From: an uncultured bacterium
GTDB lineage: Bacteria; Verrucomicrobiota; Lentisphaeria; Victivallales; UBA1829
Direction: 5' to 3'
DNA: 18,288 nucleotides
NCBI GenBank assembly: GCA_900549415.1
Contig: URNX01000058.1
Location: 1-18,288, forward strand
Below are positions 1 to 7,986 of this stretch, piece after piece (positions within the stretch are counted from its first letter, which is position 1; the number at the start of each line of letters is the position of its first letter). The notes beneath the pieces were generated by a model. It was not told where the DNA came from and did no database searches. It saw only the letters and a list, made by a program, of their open reading frames with translations. Made by a program: the position numbers and the translations under genes.

Positions 1-84
1 CTGAGGCTCGGCACTCGTCATCGCTGCCGCCTGCATCGCCATCATATAATTCATCCCGTTCGCAAGGACCATTATTATACATCA

Positions 85-249
85 ATGCATATGTTTGCTG
101 ATGCAGAAGTCAAAGGACAGCCGTTATCGCGCGCCGAATTCGAAAAAGCAAATGATTTTTTAATATTCTCTGATGCGCAAGATAACGTATTTATATATAA
201 CAAAATCAGCAATACGTTCTACCCAAAACTTAACGGAAGGCAGGAATGA
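85..249 (+). CDS. short unrecognised ORF, possibly the C-terminal end of a gene that starts outside the window
   Basis: An open frame with no stop from base 1 ends at TGA 247-249. The first ATG is at 85 and gives 54 residues. From about base 70 onward the translation reads like a real soluble protein end: HYYTSMHMFADAEVKG, then an acidic/aromatic stretch with FLIFSDAQDNVFIYNK. Upstream of about base 65 the same frame is His/Arg-rich and looks non-coding, and the DNA changes from GC-rich to AT-rich there. No convincing Shine-Dalgarno precedes 85. It could be the tail of a longer gene, a decayed fragment, or a chance frame. I do not recognise the family. Confidence 0.3.
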   Translation: MHMFADAEVKGQPLSRAEFEKANDFLIFSDAQDNVFIYNKISNTFYPKLNGRQE

Positions 250-406
250 TGCCCGCCTCAGATAATTCTTCAGCCAGTTCCCTTAGCGAAACGGGTATGG
301 AATTTGCTGTGCAATAAAACATAAAGCCCCTCCGTTCTGAACTCAAAACGAAGGGGTTGAAACAAAAACGGACATTCTCCGGTTCCATGCAAAAATATTG
401 CGAAAC
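250..406. other. intergenic region between the edge ORF and the hyf-like operon
   Basis: This stretch contains the operon terminator hairpin (listed separately) and otherwise nothing I can support. No ORF, tRNA or repeat is visible. Confidence 0.5.
312..357 (-). terminator. Rho-independent-type terminator of the hyf-like operon
   Basis: Read on the minus strand, CCCCTTCGTT (356-347) pairs with AACGGAGGGG (336-327) to give a 10-bp stem with one G-U pair. A U-rich run, CTTTATGTTTTATT, follows. On the plus strand the same stem has a C-A mismatch and no T-run follows, so it serves the minus strand. It lies about 50 bp beyond the stop codon of the last operon gene. Confidence 0.75.
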
Positions 407-1171
407 TTACCGTAATCTGCGTCCGAGGAAACGGATCAGGGCTTCAAGAAGCGTCGCCGGATGCGGGGGACAGCCGGGAACGTAAAGGTCGGGCTTCAGA
501 ATCTCTTCCACTCCGCTGCACGTCTCCGGTTTCTCCGCATAAAGACCGCCGGAAATCACGCATGTGCCGCATGCAATCACAAAAGAAGGCTTCGGCACGG
601 CTTCATATGTCTTCTTCAGCGCAAGAAGCATGTTCCGGCTTACGGGACCCGTCACCAGCACGCAATCGGCATGCCGCGGCGACGCAACCACCTGGATGCT
701 GAAACGCCCCATATCCCACGCAAGTGTGTTCAGAACATTGAAATCGAGTTCGCATGCGGCGCATCCGCCCGCCGAAACCTGACGGATCTTCAGGGAGCGT
801 CTGCACAGATCCGCAATCTGGCGGTTCGGCTGAAGCTCATACTCGTACCCCGAATCCTTCGTCCGGATCAGCGACTCGCGACGGAATGCGGCCAGGTCGT
901 GCTGCTTCGTAAACGCAATCGTTTTCGACGGACACGCCTTCGCGCATGCGGAACAGAACAGGCATTTGCCCATGTCCAGTGCAACGGATTCTCCGGAACG
1001 CGTAACGGCATCGGTCGGGCATGCCTCCGCGCAGAGCGAACACTCCGGCGGACATGCTGTGCCGGCGATTTCGGGCAGACCGGCAAAGCGGTCCGGCATC
1101 TGCGGAGCGGCATACGGAAACTTGTTCGTGCGATATCCCTGCATCAGTCTGGCTTTCAACGTTTTCAGCAT
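407..1171 (-). CDS. hyfI: small subunit of a hydrogenase-like membrane complex: two-[4Fe-4S] ferredoxin domain fused to a NuoB/HyfI domain
   Basis: The product has 254 residues and is the last gene of the operon. Residues 35-85 carry two ferredoxin-type cluster motifs: C40-X3-C44-X2-C47-X3-C51-P and C70-X2-C73-X2-C76-X3-C80-P. Residues 115-250 are a NuoB/20-kDa-subunit domain, whose likely proximal cluster ligands are C137 and C140 (GGCAACEL), C204 (CGTCVISGG) and C234 (PGCPP). This combines what E. coli Hyf splits between HyfH and HyfI. Its expected role is to take electrons from a soluble donor, probably ferredoxin, and pass them to the interface with the large subunit on the cytoplasmic side. 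The start was chosen at ATG 1171 because GAGGAGG lies just upstream and overlaps the hyfG stop codon. The frame is open further upstream to 1318, but that stretch is inside hyfG and looks non-coding. The function of the specific complex is inferred. Confidence 0.9.
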   Translation of the reverse strand: MLKTLKARLMQGYRTNKFPYAAPQMPDRFAGLPEIAGTACPPECSLCAEACPTDAVTRSGESVALDMGKCLFCSACAKACPSKTIAFTKQHDLAAFRRESLIRTKDSGYEYELQPNRQIADLCRRSLKIRQVSAGGCAACELDFNVLNTLAWDMGRFSIQVVASPRHADCVLVTGPVSRNMLLALKKTYEAVPKPSFVIACGTCVISGGLYAEKPETCSGVEEILKPDLYVPGCPPHPATLLEALIRFLGRRLR

Positions 1172-1181
1172 GGGAACCTCC

Positions 1182-2666
1182 TCACAGATCGTGTCCGCAA
1201 TAGGACAGGTTGAAACTTTTGTTGCAGATCGGGAAATTGGAAATCTGTTCGCCGCGCAGCGCCATCGCCAGCCCGAACCAGTTGTGGAACGAGGGATCAA
1301 CAATCTTATACGCCGCAAACGAACCGTCGTGCGCCGTCACCGCCGTATGGCAGAGCGCGCCGCGCCACGCTTCGGAAAGCGAAACCGCGATCGTATCCGG
1401 CAGGCGTTTCCGCACCGGACGGGTCCCCTCTTCCGTCGGCAGATTTTCTATCAGATTGCGTACAAAGCGGAGCGATTCGGTCAGTTCGCGGCGTCGGATT
1501 TCCGCACGGGCAAACACATCGCCGGAACCGACGCAGCACGCAACCGGAGCAGCCGTGCGGTACCAGCCGTAGGGCAGATTCATGCGGACATCTCGGCGGA
1601 TGCCGCTTGCGCGTGCCGCAACACCGACCAGCCCGATCTCCCGCGCAGTCTCCGCGGAAACAACACCGGTGTTCTCCAGTCGATCGAGCACAGAGGGAGA
1701 ATCAAACATGATCGCCAGAGCGTTTTCAAGCTCCTGAGTAACGCGATCCATCCAGTCGCGGATCTTCAGCACGCGTCCCATTTCAATATCGAAGCCGACG
1801 CCGCCGGGAACGATGAGTCCGCGGCCGAAGCGGTTGCCGCAAATTGTCGCGGTCATGTTCAGGAACTCTCCGCGGATTCGTCCGCAGTAGGATGCCGTGG
1901 GCAGATAAGCGACGTCGCCCGCGAGCGCGCCGAGGTCGCCGATGTGGTTTGCGATGCGCTCCAGCTCCCACGCAATCGCGCGGATCGCTTCGGAACGGGC
2001 GGAAACGCGGCTCTCCGGGTCGAGCGCTTCAAGAATGCGGCAGTATGCCCCGGCGGAAGCGGTAGAGGTGTCGCCCGCAACGGTTTCCATCACATGCAGA
2101 GTCTTTTTATCCGGACCGCCGCGCAGCATTTTTTCGATTCCGCGATGCTGGTAGCCAAGTGAAATTTCCAGCGTGTAAACGTCTTCGCCCATGCACTGGA
2201 AACGGAAATGTCCCGGCTCAATGACTCCGGCGTGAACGGGACCGACAGCGACTTCATGCGCGGCGGAGCCGTGGAGATGAAAGTAATCGGTTACGCCCGG
2301 TTTTGCCTCCGGGTCAGTGAAACGGATCGGTTTCAGCCAGGGATGCCCCTCCGGAATGATGCCCGTCTGTTCGAAAATCTCGCGTTCGAACCAGTGAAAC
2401 TGCGCACACTCCGGAGTCAGTGCGGCATACGAGCCGGAAACATATGAGGAGAGCAGACGGAGGCAGGCGGAGGCATCGTCAGTCAGAACCGCGATCAGAC
2501 GCGTGCGATCCTCCTCCTTCGGCATGGCAAAGAACGAGGCGACGTGCCAGCCGCGCGTGCGGACGGCGTCGATCAGCATCTTGCGGAATTCCGCAAAGGG
2601 CGGACACGGCAGGGAGGTCATCGGCGCGGAGCCGGCGTTGTTCAGTTTCAGAAATCCGGTATCCAT
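1182..2666 (-). CDS. hyfG: NuoC-NuoD-type large subunit of a group 4 hydrogenase-related complex, lacking all Ni ligands
   Basis: The product has 494 residues: a NuoC-like (30-kDa) N-terminal part (about 1-115) fused to a NuoD/hydrogenase-large-subunit part (about 125-494), as in HyfG/HycE. The GPVHAGVIEPGHFRF segment and LGYQHRGIEKML are typical of this superfamily. The first nickel motif, RICGIC in hydrogenases, reads TVAGDTS here, so the two cysteines become A197 and T200. The C-terminal DPCxxC aligns with N486-LSYCG, which puts S488 and G491 at the ligand positions. Cysteines C481 and C490 nearby are spaced differently. The chain ends at GHDL with no cleavable maturation tail. The position matching the quinone-binding tyrosine of complex I is G198. 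It is therefore probably not a hydrogenase and not a classic quinone reductase; it fits the Ehr (energy-converting hydrogenase-related) group. The start ATG lies one base after the hyfF stop, with GGGAGAA upstream. The symbol reflects homology only. Confidence 0.92.
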   Translation of the reverse strand: MDTGFLKLNNAGSAPMTSLPCPPFAEFRKMLIDAVRTRGWHVASFFAMPKEEDRTRLIAVLTDDASACLRLLSSYVSGSYAALTPECAQFHWFEREIFEQTGIIPEGHPWLKPIRFTDPEAKPGVTDYFHLHGSAAHEVAVGPVHAGVIEPGHFRFQCMGEDVYTLEISLGYQHRGIEKMLRGGPDKKTLHVMETVAGDTSTASAGAYCRILEALDPESRVSARSEAIRAIAWELERIANHIGDLGALAGDVAYLPTASYCGRIRGEFLNMTATICGNRFGRGLIVPGGVGFDIEMGRVLKIRDWMDRVTQELENALAIMFDSPSVLDRLENTGVVSAETAREIGLVGVAARASGIRRDVRMNLPYGWYRTAAPVACCVGSGDVFARAEIRRRELTESLRFVRNLIENLPTEEGTRPVRKRLPDTIAVSLSEAWRGALCHTAVTAHDGSFAAYKIVDPSFHNWFGLAMALRGEQISNFPICNKSFNLSYCGHDL

Positions 2667-2667
2667 A

Positions 2668-4113
2668 TCAAAGTTCTCCCTGATTGAGAATGAAAGTCAG
2701 AACGAGTCCGCCGATCAGCGCAACAGCGACTGCGGCGGCGGGAACCAGCCAGAGGCGCTCCGTATCGCGCGCCCGGGCGTCGGACGGATTGACTTCGCCC
2801 GGCGTTCCCATGCACATTTTCAGACATGCCATCGACATTCCCGCGAACACCGCGAACAGCAGCAGAAGCACAACCGCGCCGAGCAGGAATCCCGATTCGC
2901 GCACAAGCAGATACTCCGTCACAAACAGCGGCGACGGCGGAGTTCCGCAGATCAGCAGAATTGCCAGCATCCAGAGCACCGCCGTGCGCGGAAGACGTCC
3001 GAACATTCCCCCCACCGCCGAAACCGAACGGGTTCCGTACGCAAGCAGAATGTTGCCGGCAACAAGGAAAAGCGTCATTTTGATGACCGAATGTCCGCAA
3101 AGATGAATCAGACTGTAATCCTCCAGCCCGCGTCCCCAGAGCAGCGCGGCAAGCCCCATGTGCTCCACGCTCGAATATGCGAGCATCCGCTTGAAATCGC
3201 TCTGGCGGATGATGAAGAACGCCGCAATCACCAGCGAAAGAATTCCGAGCGCAGTCAGCAGATTTCCGCAGAACGGCTTCAGCGCTTCCGGCGTAATCTG
3301 CCAGAACCGGATGATGCCGAGGAACGAGCAGTTCAGCAGGGAACCGGAGAGCAGAGCGGAAATCGTTCCGGGCGCTTCGCTGTGCGCATCCGGAAGCCAC
3401 GTGTGGAACGGGGCAAGCCCCATCTTCGTTCCGTAGCCCGCCAGGATGAAGATAAATGCCCCCTTGAACCAGCCGAGATCGAACTTCTCCGCATGTTCCG
3501 CAAGGACGTCCATGTTCATGCCGATATGTCCGAGCGACTGCGCGGAAACCGCCATCAGCATGGTTCCGAACAGGGCAAGACCGATGCCGACCGAACAGAT
3601 CAGCAGATATTTCCACATTGCTTCAAGCGAGCGGTCCGAACGGTGAAAGCAGATCAGCGGAGCGCTCACCAGCGTCGTTGCCTCAACTGCAACCCAAAGC
3701 AGACCGAAGTTGCGCGAGGTTATGACCAGCGTCATGGTCGCCAGGAATGCGAGCATGCAGGGAATGAAGATGTGTTCGCTCTGAAGTCCGGCGAAATGAC
3801 CGGGCGCAGCGGGCTTTGTCTCCGCACGGTATTCGGCGGGAAGCCACAGCAGCGTATGCACCGTCACAAAGAGGAACAACAGCGAGGTGATGACAAGGAA
3901 CAGCGAACCGGTTCGGTCAAGCCCGATCCATTCCTGTCCATTCCAGACACATGAAGTCATCTCGCGCGGAAGCTGAAGACAGCAGAACGTGAGTCCCGCG
4001 TGCAGCAGAGCGGTGAGCGCGAGGCAGACGCGGATGATGATCCGGTTGTTTCCCGCGAGATACGCCGCGAGAGCCGCCGCGAGCGGGAAAAAGACAAGGA
4101 GAAGAGTAATCAT
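2668..4113 (-). CDS. hyfF: antiporter-like membrane subunit (HyfF / NuoN-NuoM type)
   Basis: The product has 481 residues with about 13-14 hydrophobic segments and the proton-conducting membrane transporter domain (complex I ND2/ND4/ND5-like) over about 115-400. Residues expected for ion transfer are visible: E144 in WVAVEATTL, K230 in AGYGTKMGLAPFHTWLPDAH, K309 in SDFKRMLAYSSVEHMG, and K345 in HSVIKMTLFLVAGN. This keeps the full set of buried charges needed for pumping. The gene overlaps hyfE by ATGA and is followed after one base by hyfG, which suggests translational coupling. Whether H+ or Na+ is moved cannot be told from the sequence. Confidence 0.92.
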   Translation of the reverse strand: MITLLLVFFPLAAALAAYLAGNNRIIIRVCLALTALLHAGLTFCCLQLPREMTSCVWNGQEWIGLDRTGSLFLVITSLLFLFVTVHTLLWLPAEYRAETKPAAPGHFAGLQSEHIFIPCMLAFLATMTLVITSRNFGLLWVAVEATTLVSAPLICFHRSDRSLEAMWKYLLICSVGIGLALFGTMLMAVSAQSLGHIGMNMDVLAEHAEKFDLGWFKGAFIFILAGYGTKMGLAPFHTWLPDAHSEAPGTISALLSGSLLNCSFLGIIRFWQITPEALKPFCGNLLTALGILSLVIAAFFIIRQSDFKRMLAYSSVEHMGLAALLWGRGLEDYSLIHLCGHSVIKMTLFLVAGNILLAYGTRSVSAVGGMFGRLPRTAVLWMLAILLICGTPPSPLFVTEYLLVRESGFLLGAVVLLLLFAVFAGMSMACLKMCMGTPGEVNPSDARARDTERLWLVPAAAVAVALIGGLVLTFILNQGEL

Positions 4114-4811
4114 AAATCGGGATCCTCCGCAGGTTCGTTTTTCTCTTCCGTTTCGTTCCAGTCGCCGAGTTTGTTCAGACGGTCGGAGTCGATATGATCG
4201 AATTCGCGGCTGATCTGGAACACCGCAATACCCATGACGAAGACGAGGACAAAGACGTCGAGCAGAATTCCGAGTTCAACGATCAGCCCGTACTCCAGCG
4301 TCATTCCGGTTCCGAAAATCGTAATGCCGTTTTCAAAAACCAGGAACCCGATCGCCTGGGTGATCGCCTTGCGGCGCGCAATGACGATGAACAGCCCAAT
4401 CAGAATCGTCGAGAACGCAACCGGAGCGGAAAGCAGCGACGCCGAGTGTCCGGTCCAGTCAATGTTCCGGCAGAAGAGGAACGAGCCGCCCGTAATCAGC
4501 AGCGCAATCAGAATCGAGAACGAATAGCCGATCATCGGCTCAAGTTCGCGGCAGACATGCGCCGAGCGCATCGTCCGCGCCAGCAGCCACGGCAGAACCA
4601 GACATTTGAGTCCGATATTCACCGCTGCGATGAAAACCAGCTCCGCATGCGGCGGCGCATCGTTCCAGTTCCACATCACCAGCGGCAGAATTCCGAGGAG
4701 GAATCCCTGTATCGCCACCAGACGGATGCAGTGCAGAAGCCGGCTCGCCGCCACCAGCAGCAGGTCGACTCCGAGAATCGCGACAAAAAGGATTTCAGTC
4801 AGTTCGGTCAT
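4110..4811 (-). CDS. hyfE: HyfE-like membrane subunit (NuoK-related C-terminal half)
   Basis: The product has 233 residues with about six to seven hydrophobic segments. The second half holds QAIGFLVFENGITIFG and LIVELGILLDVFVLVFVMG, where the glutamates are the NuoK-like buried acids that link the large-subunit region to the antiporter modules. The C-terminus is a short, charged, presumably cytoplasmic tail (about 205-233, rich in Asp, Glu and Asn). It overlaps both neighbours by four bases (ATGA), so it is part of a tightly coupled operon. The size matches HyfE, which is usually a little over 200 residues. Confidence 0.9.
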   Translation of the reverse strand: MTELTEILFVAILGVDLLLVAASRLLHCIRLVAIQGFLLGILPLVMWNWNDAPPHAELVFIAAVNIGLKCLVLPWLLARTMRSAHVCRELEPMIGYSFSILIALLITGGSFLFCRNIDWTGHSASLLSAPVAFSTILIGLFIVIARRKAITQAIGFLVFENGITIFGTGMTLEYGLIVELGILLDVFVLVFVMGIAVFQISREFDHIDSDRLNKLGDWNETEEKNEPAEDPDL

Positions 4812-5761
4812 TTCACGCTCCCTTCAAAAATCAGCATCAGAACAATCGCGATAACGGCGAGACAGAGCGCCGTCATAAGCATCTGCGGAACCTTCAGGAA
4901 CCGGAAGCGCGCCATCACCGATTCCGCCACGCCGATCACAGCGGCGGTTGCGAACACGGCTCCGAAATAGAGCGGAATCGAACTCAGGACGGAGAACACT
5001 CCGAACGGCATGACAGCGGTCACAAAGAACGACGCCAGCAGCCAGAGTTTCAGCGCCGCGCCGTAGTGAATCAGCGCAAGATCGGGTCCGCCGTTGTCCA
5101 GAATCATCGCTTCATGAATCATCGTCAGCTCCAGATGTGTTTCGGGGTCGTCGAACGGCACGCGGCAGCATTCGGAAAGCATCACAATGAAAATTGCGCC
5201 GCCGACCAGCAGCAGAGAAGTTCCGCTCACAGTCCATGCCGCAAGCCCCATGCTGTTGAGCATCCCGCTGAGCGAAATCGACCCGGTAAGCATGATGAAG
5301 AAAACCACAATGCAGAGGAACACCGCCTCCGCCAGAGCGGAGAAGTGAACCTCGCGGCTCGCGCCCATTCCCTCAAAACTCGACCCGGTGTCCAGCGCGC
5401 CAAGCACCGTCGTCACCCGGGCGAATCCGAGAAAATAGAGAAACAGCAGAACGTCTCCGCCGAATGCGAGCGGGGAATTGCAGAACGCATACGGCAGGAA
5501 CAGCATCGCGCAGAATGTCGCCGCCAGCCCGCAGAGCGGAGCCAGACGCACAAAACCGCACGACGTGGAACTGTAAACACTCTCCTTGCGCAGCAGCTTC
5601 GCCATGTCGTAATAGAGCTGCAGAACGCGAGGTCCCCTGCGTCCGGCGAAAAACGCCTTGACTTTGTTGATGATTCCGGGGAGCAGCGGACAGAGCGCAA
5701 GCGAAAGCACGAGCGCGCCGCCCCAGATGAAATTGTTGAGATAAGAGAGATCTTCCATCAT
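4808..5761 (-). CDS. hyfC: HyfC/NuoH-like membrane subunit
   Basis: The product has 317 residues with about eight hydrophobic segments, in the respiratory-chain NADH dehydrogenase subunit 1 family. Family features include the basic/acidic cytoplasmic loop VKAFFAGRRGPRVLQLYYD followed by LLRKE (about 34-60), the SFEGMGASREV loop (128-138), and the strongly conserved PFDDPETHLELTMIHEAM (202-219) with its acidic cluster. This subunit docks the peripheral arm and connects electron transfer with ion movement. The gene begins inside the hyfB stop codon (ATGA) and ends inside the hyfE start. Two adjacent ATG codons are possible starts (5761 or 5758); the first matches the overlap pattern of its neighbours. 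Confidence 0.92.
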   Translation of the reverse strand: MMEDLSYLNNFIWGGALVLSLALCPLLPGIINKVKAFFAGRRGPRVLQLYYDMAKLLRKESVYSSTSCGFVRLAPLCGLAATFCAMLFLPYAFCNSPLAFGGDVLLFLYFLGFARVTTVLGALDTGSSFEGMGASREVHFSALAEAVFLCIVVFFIMLTGSISLSGMLNSMGLAAWTVSGTSLLLVGGAIFIVMLSECCRVPFDDPETHLELTMIHEAMILDNGGPDLALIHYGAALKLWLLASFFVTAVMPFGVFSVLSSIPLYFGAVFATAAVIGVAESVMARFRFLKVPQMLMTALCLAVIAIVLMLIFEGSVK

Positions 5762-7755
5762 TTCACCGCCTTCACAAGTTGAGAGCCATCCTGCACGGGG
5801 ACTTCCGGCGCAGGCGCACGATCAAGCAGAAATCCCCACGCAAGCATCGCAAGCAGAGCAAGCACCATAACCAGAATATAAAGATGCAGATACCCGGACT
5901 GCAGGTGATGAAAGCGATCCGCCAGCTTCGCCGTAAACGAAAACAGCGGACGCCAGATTCCGCGATCCGCCGCGTCCTCCGTCGCCACGGCAATCTCCGC
6001 ATGGGCGGGGAACAGACCATCCGGCTTGTGAATCTTTTTCTTCGGACGCAGGAAGCAGGCGAAGAAATCGACAAGCGGCTGAACGAATGCCGTTCCGGTG
6101 TATTCCATCCGCGCAGTGGGTTCGGCAAATCCGCAGTCCCATGTTCCGCGCACTTCCTCCTTGCGCCCGTTCACAAGCAGAATGCGGTGAATCAGGAGCG
6201 CAATGAAGAAAATCAGCGCAAGACCGGAGAAAACCGCAATCTGGAAAATGTATTCGCTGAGACGGAACATCTCCGTTGCAACGGTATCCTGCGGGAATCC
6301 CGTGAAATGCTGAATAACGGGCGTGAATGCGCGGCAGATCACCGGCGCGCCAGCTGTCATCGCGAGCGTCAGCAGAAATGCGGCGACGAGCGGGAAGTAC
6401 ATCACCTGCGGAGTCTCCTTCGCCTTTGCCGCATTCTCCGACCGCGGTTCGCCGAGGAACACAGCACCGATCGCCTTCGTGAACGCGGCAGCCGCAAGCC
6501 CGCCGATCAGCGCCAGAGCAATCACGCTCAGCACCGAGACGGCAAACACAGCTCCGCGCTCCGTCATGATTCCGGCAAACGCAGCCATGTAAATCAGAAA
6601 TTCTCCGAGGAAGCCGTTGAACGGCGGAAGTCCGCTGATTGAAATCGAGGAGAATGTAAATACCGTTCCCGTCCACGGCATCCGCTTGAAAAGTCCGCCG
6701 AGACGGTCCATGTTCAGCAGTCCGGTCGCCTTCAGCACCGAACCTGCGGCGAGGAAGAGCGCGCTTTTGAGCACCGCGTGGTTGAGCATGTGGAGGAATG
6801 CGCCGGCACAGCCGAAGATCGCCATCACATGATCGCCCTTGTCAACCCCGAGGAAGCCGAGACCGAAGCCGATGCTGATGATTCCCATATTTTCCACACT
6901 CGAATATGCAAGCAGGCGTTTCAGATTGCGCTGGGCAAGAGCGAAAAGCACGCCGCCGAACGCGCCGACGAGTCCGAGAATCACAAAACTCCAGCCGAAA
7001 ATATCAAGCGGGCCGTCGGAATTCACAAGCATTCTCAGAATTCCGTAGAAACCGAGATTGATCATGGAAGCGGACATCACCGCCGATACAGGCGCGGGCG
7101 CTGCAGGGTGCGCCTCCGGAAGCCAGACATGCAGCGCTGGAAAGCCGATTTTGAGTCCGAATCCGATCATGCCGAGCGCAATCACCGCCGCCATGAACGC
7201 CGGCGGAACATTGTCCGCCCCGCCGTAAACGAACATCAGGATCAGGAACGCCGCGCCTGCATGACACGCCAGCAGGTAGACCCATGCCGCACGGAGCGTT
7301 TCGTGCGCTTTGTACTCAAAAGCGACAAGTGCGAAGCTCATCATGCCCATCAGTTCCCACGCAAGCAGGAACTCAATCGGAGTCACGGCGACCGTCACCC
7401 AGGTCATCGCACCGAGCGTTGCGTTGAAGAAGAACCAGAAATACCCCTGGCGTCCGTCCGCATGCCCCTCAAGATAACCGACCGCATGAGTCGCGGCGAG
7501 AATGCCGACCGTGTAGACCGGCAGGAGGAAGAGCGCGGAAAGACGGTCAAACGAGAACGAGACCGTCTGAATGACGCACTGCGTTTCCCCCTGCGTACCG
7601 AAGATGAGAGGTACTGCACCGAAGAGTCCGCAAATGCATGCGGCGATGCATGAGAAGTATCCGAACCGAACCGCCGAACGGTCTTTCCGGTTCGCGAGCA
7701 GGGCCGCCGTTCCGCCGACGGCGAAGAGCAGCAAAGTTGTAAGAATCTGTAACAA
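5758..7755 (-). CDS. hyfB: HyfB-like antiporter subunit (NuoL-type), first gene of the operon
   Basis: The product has 665 residues and about 14-16 hydrophobic segments. The antiporter domain spans about 125-400, with E134 in LAWELMGMMSF, K202 in GLKIGFPALHVWLPEAHP, K279 in NLKRLLAYSSVENMG and K330 in NHAVLKSALFLAAGS. The C-terminal third carries the HyfB-type loop RGTWDCGFAEPTARMEYTG (about 540-560), then a cytoplasmic stretch and a last membrane segment. The start is TTG at 7755: an in-frame TAA lies just upstream, there is no ATG, and GGGAG sits six bases before the TTG. Together with HyfF this gives the complex two antiporter-like modules. No HyfD-like third antiporter, HyfA or hyp maturation gene is present. 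Confidence 0.92.
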   Translation of the reverse strand: MLQILTTLLLFAVGGTAALLANRKDRSAVRFGYFSCIAACICGLFGAVPLIFGTQGETQCVIQTVSFSFDRLSALFLLPVYTVGILAATHAVGYLEGHADGRQGYFWFFFNATLGAMTWVTVAVTPIEFLLAWELMGMMSFALVAFEYKAHETLRAAWVYLLACHAGAAFLILMFVYGGADNVPPAFMAAVIALGMIGFGLKIGFPALHVWLPEAHPAAPAPVSAVMSASMINLGFYGILRMLVNSDGPLDIFGWSFVILGLVGAFGGVLFALAQRNLKRLLAYSSVENMGIISIGFGLGFLGVDKGDHVMAIFGCAGAFLHMLNHAVLKSALFLAAGSVLKATGLLNMDRLGGLFKRMPWTGTVFTFSSISISGLPPFNGFLGEFLIYMAAFAGIMTERGAVFAVSVLSVIALALIGGLAAAAFTKAIGAVFLGEPRSENAAKAKETPQVMYFPLVAAFLLTLAMTAGAPVICRAFTPVIQHFTGFPQDTVATEMFRLSEYIFQIAVFSGLALIFFIALLIHRILLVNGRKEEVRGTWDCGFAEPTARMEYTGTAFVQPLVDFFACFLRPKKKIHKPDGLFPAHAEIAVATEDAADRGIWRPLFSFTAKLADRFHHLQSGYLHLYILVMVLALLAMLAWGFLLDRAPAPEVPVQDGSQLVKAVK

Positions 7756-7791
7756 GGAACGCTCCCGGTTTTAATAAATAAGATGGCTTTT

Positions 7792-7819
7792 AAAATACAC
7801 CTTATTTGAATTTTTTCAA
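7792..7819 (-). promoter_or_regulatory. candidate promoter of the hyf-like operon
   Basis: On the minus strand, TTGAAA (7819-7814) and TATTTT (7797-7792) are separated by 16 bases, upstream of the TTG start at 7755. The -35 box overlaps an inverted repeat TTGAA-N4-TTCAA (7806-7819), which could be an operator or just AT-rich chance. The match to sigma-70 consensus is moderate (5/6 and 4/6). Confidence 0.4.
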
Positions 7820-7922
7820 GCCGGAGAGCTTTAAAAGATGCGTTTGCATGCGACTTCCGGAATTTCTGCACGGCTGCCGGGAAATGGCACAAAATTCATG
7901 GGTCGTTTGTCATAAAAGGCTC

Positions 7923-7950
7923 TTGTAAAAAAATAGTTTTATGGTATAAT
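7923..7950 (+). promoter_or_regulatory. strong extended -10 promoter for the pilin-like/glycosidase cluster
   Basis: A perfect TATAAT box (7945-7950) is preceded by TGG, giving an extended -10, and by TTGTAA (7923-7928) at 16 bases. It lies about 37 bp before the ATG at 7987, and a good ribosome site (AAGGAGA, 7974-7980) follows. The region 7756-7986 is thus a divergent promoter region. Confidence 0.75.
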
Positions 7951-7986
7951 AAATACCGTAACCCAAACAAAAAAAGGAGATTTGAA

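Noticed and set aside
407..1318. Longer version of hyfI starting at 1318
   Set aside because: The additional 49 residues lie inside hyfG, read as Arg/Trp/Ser-rich noise, and bypass the strong GAGGAGG site before ATG 1171.
966..2162. Plus-strand frame (398 codons) opposite hyfG and hyfI
   Set aside because: It crosses the boundary of two well-supported minus-strand genes and has low-complexity Arg/Ala composition with no recognisable domain.
2503..3954. Long plus-strand frame (483 codons) opposite hyfF
   Set aside because: It is an antisense shadow. Its translation is rich in Arg, His, Gln and Glu without hydrophobic cores, while the minus strand encodes a clear multi-span antiporter subunit with conserved residues and coupled starts.
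407..7755. Annotation of the operon as formate hydrogenlyase or [NiFe] hydrogenase-4
   Set aside because: The large subunit lacks both CxxC nickel motifs and the C-terminal maturation extension, and no formate dehydrogenase or hyp genes are present in the window.
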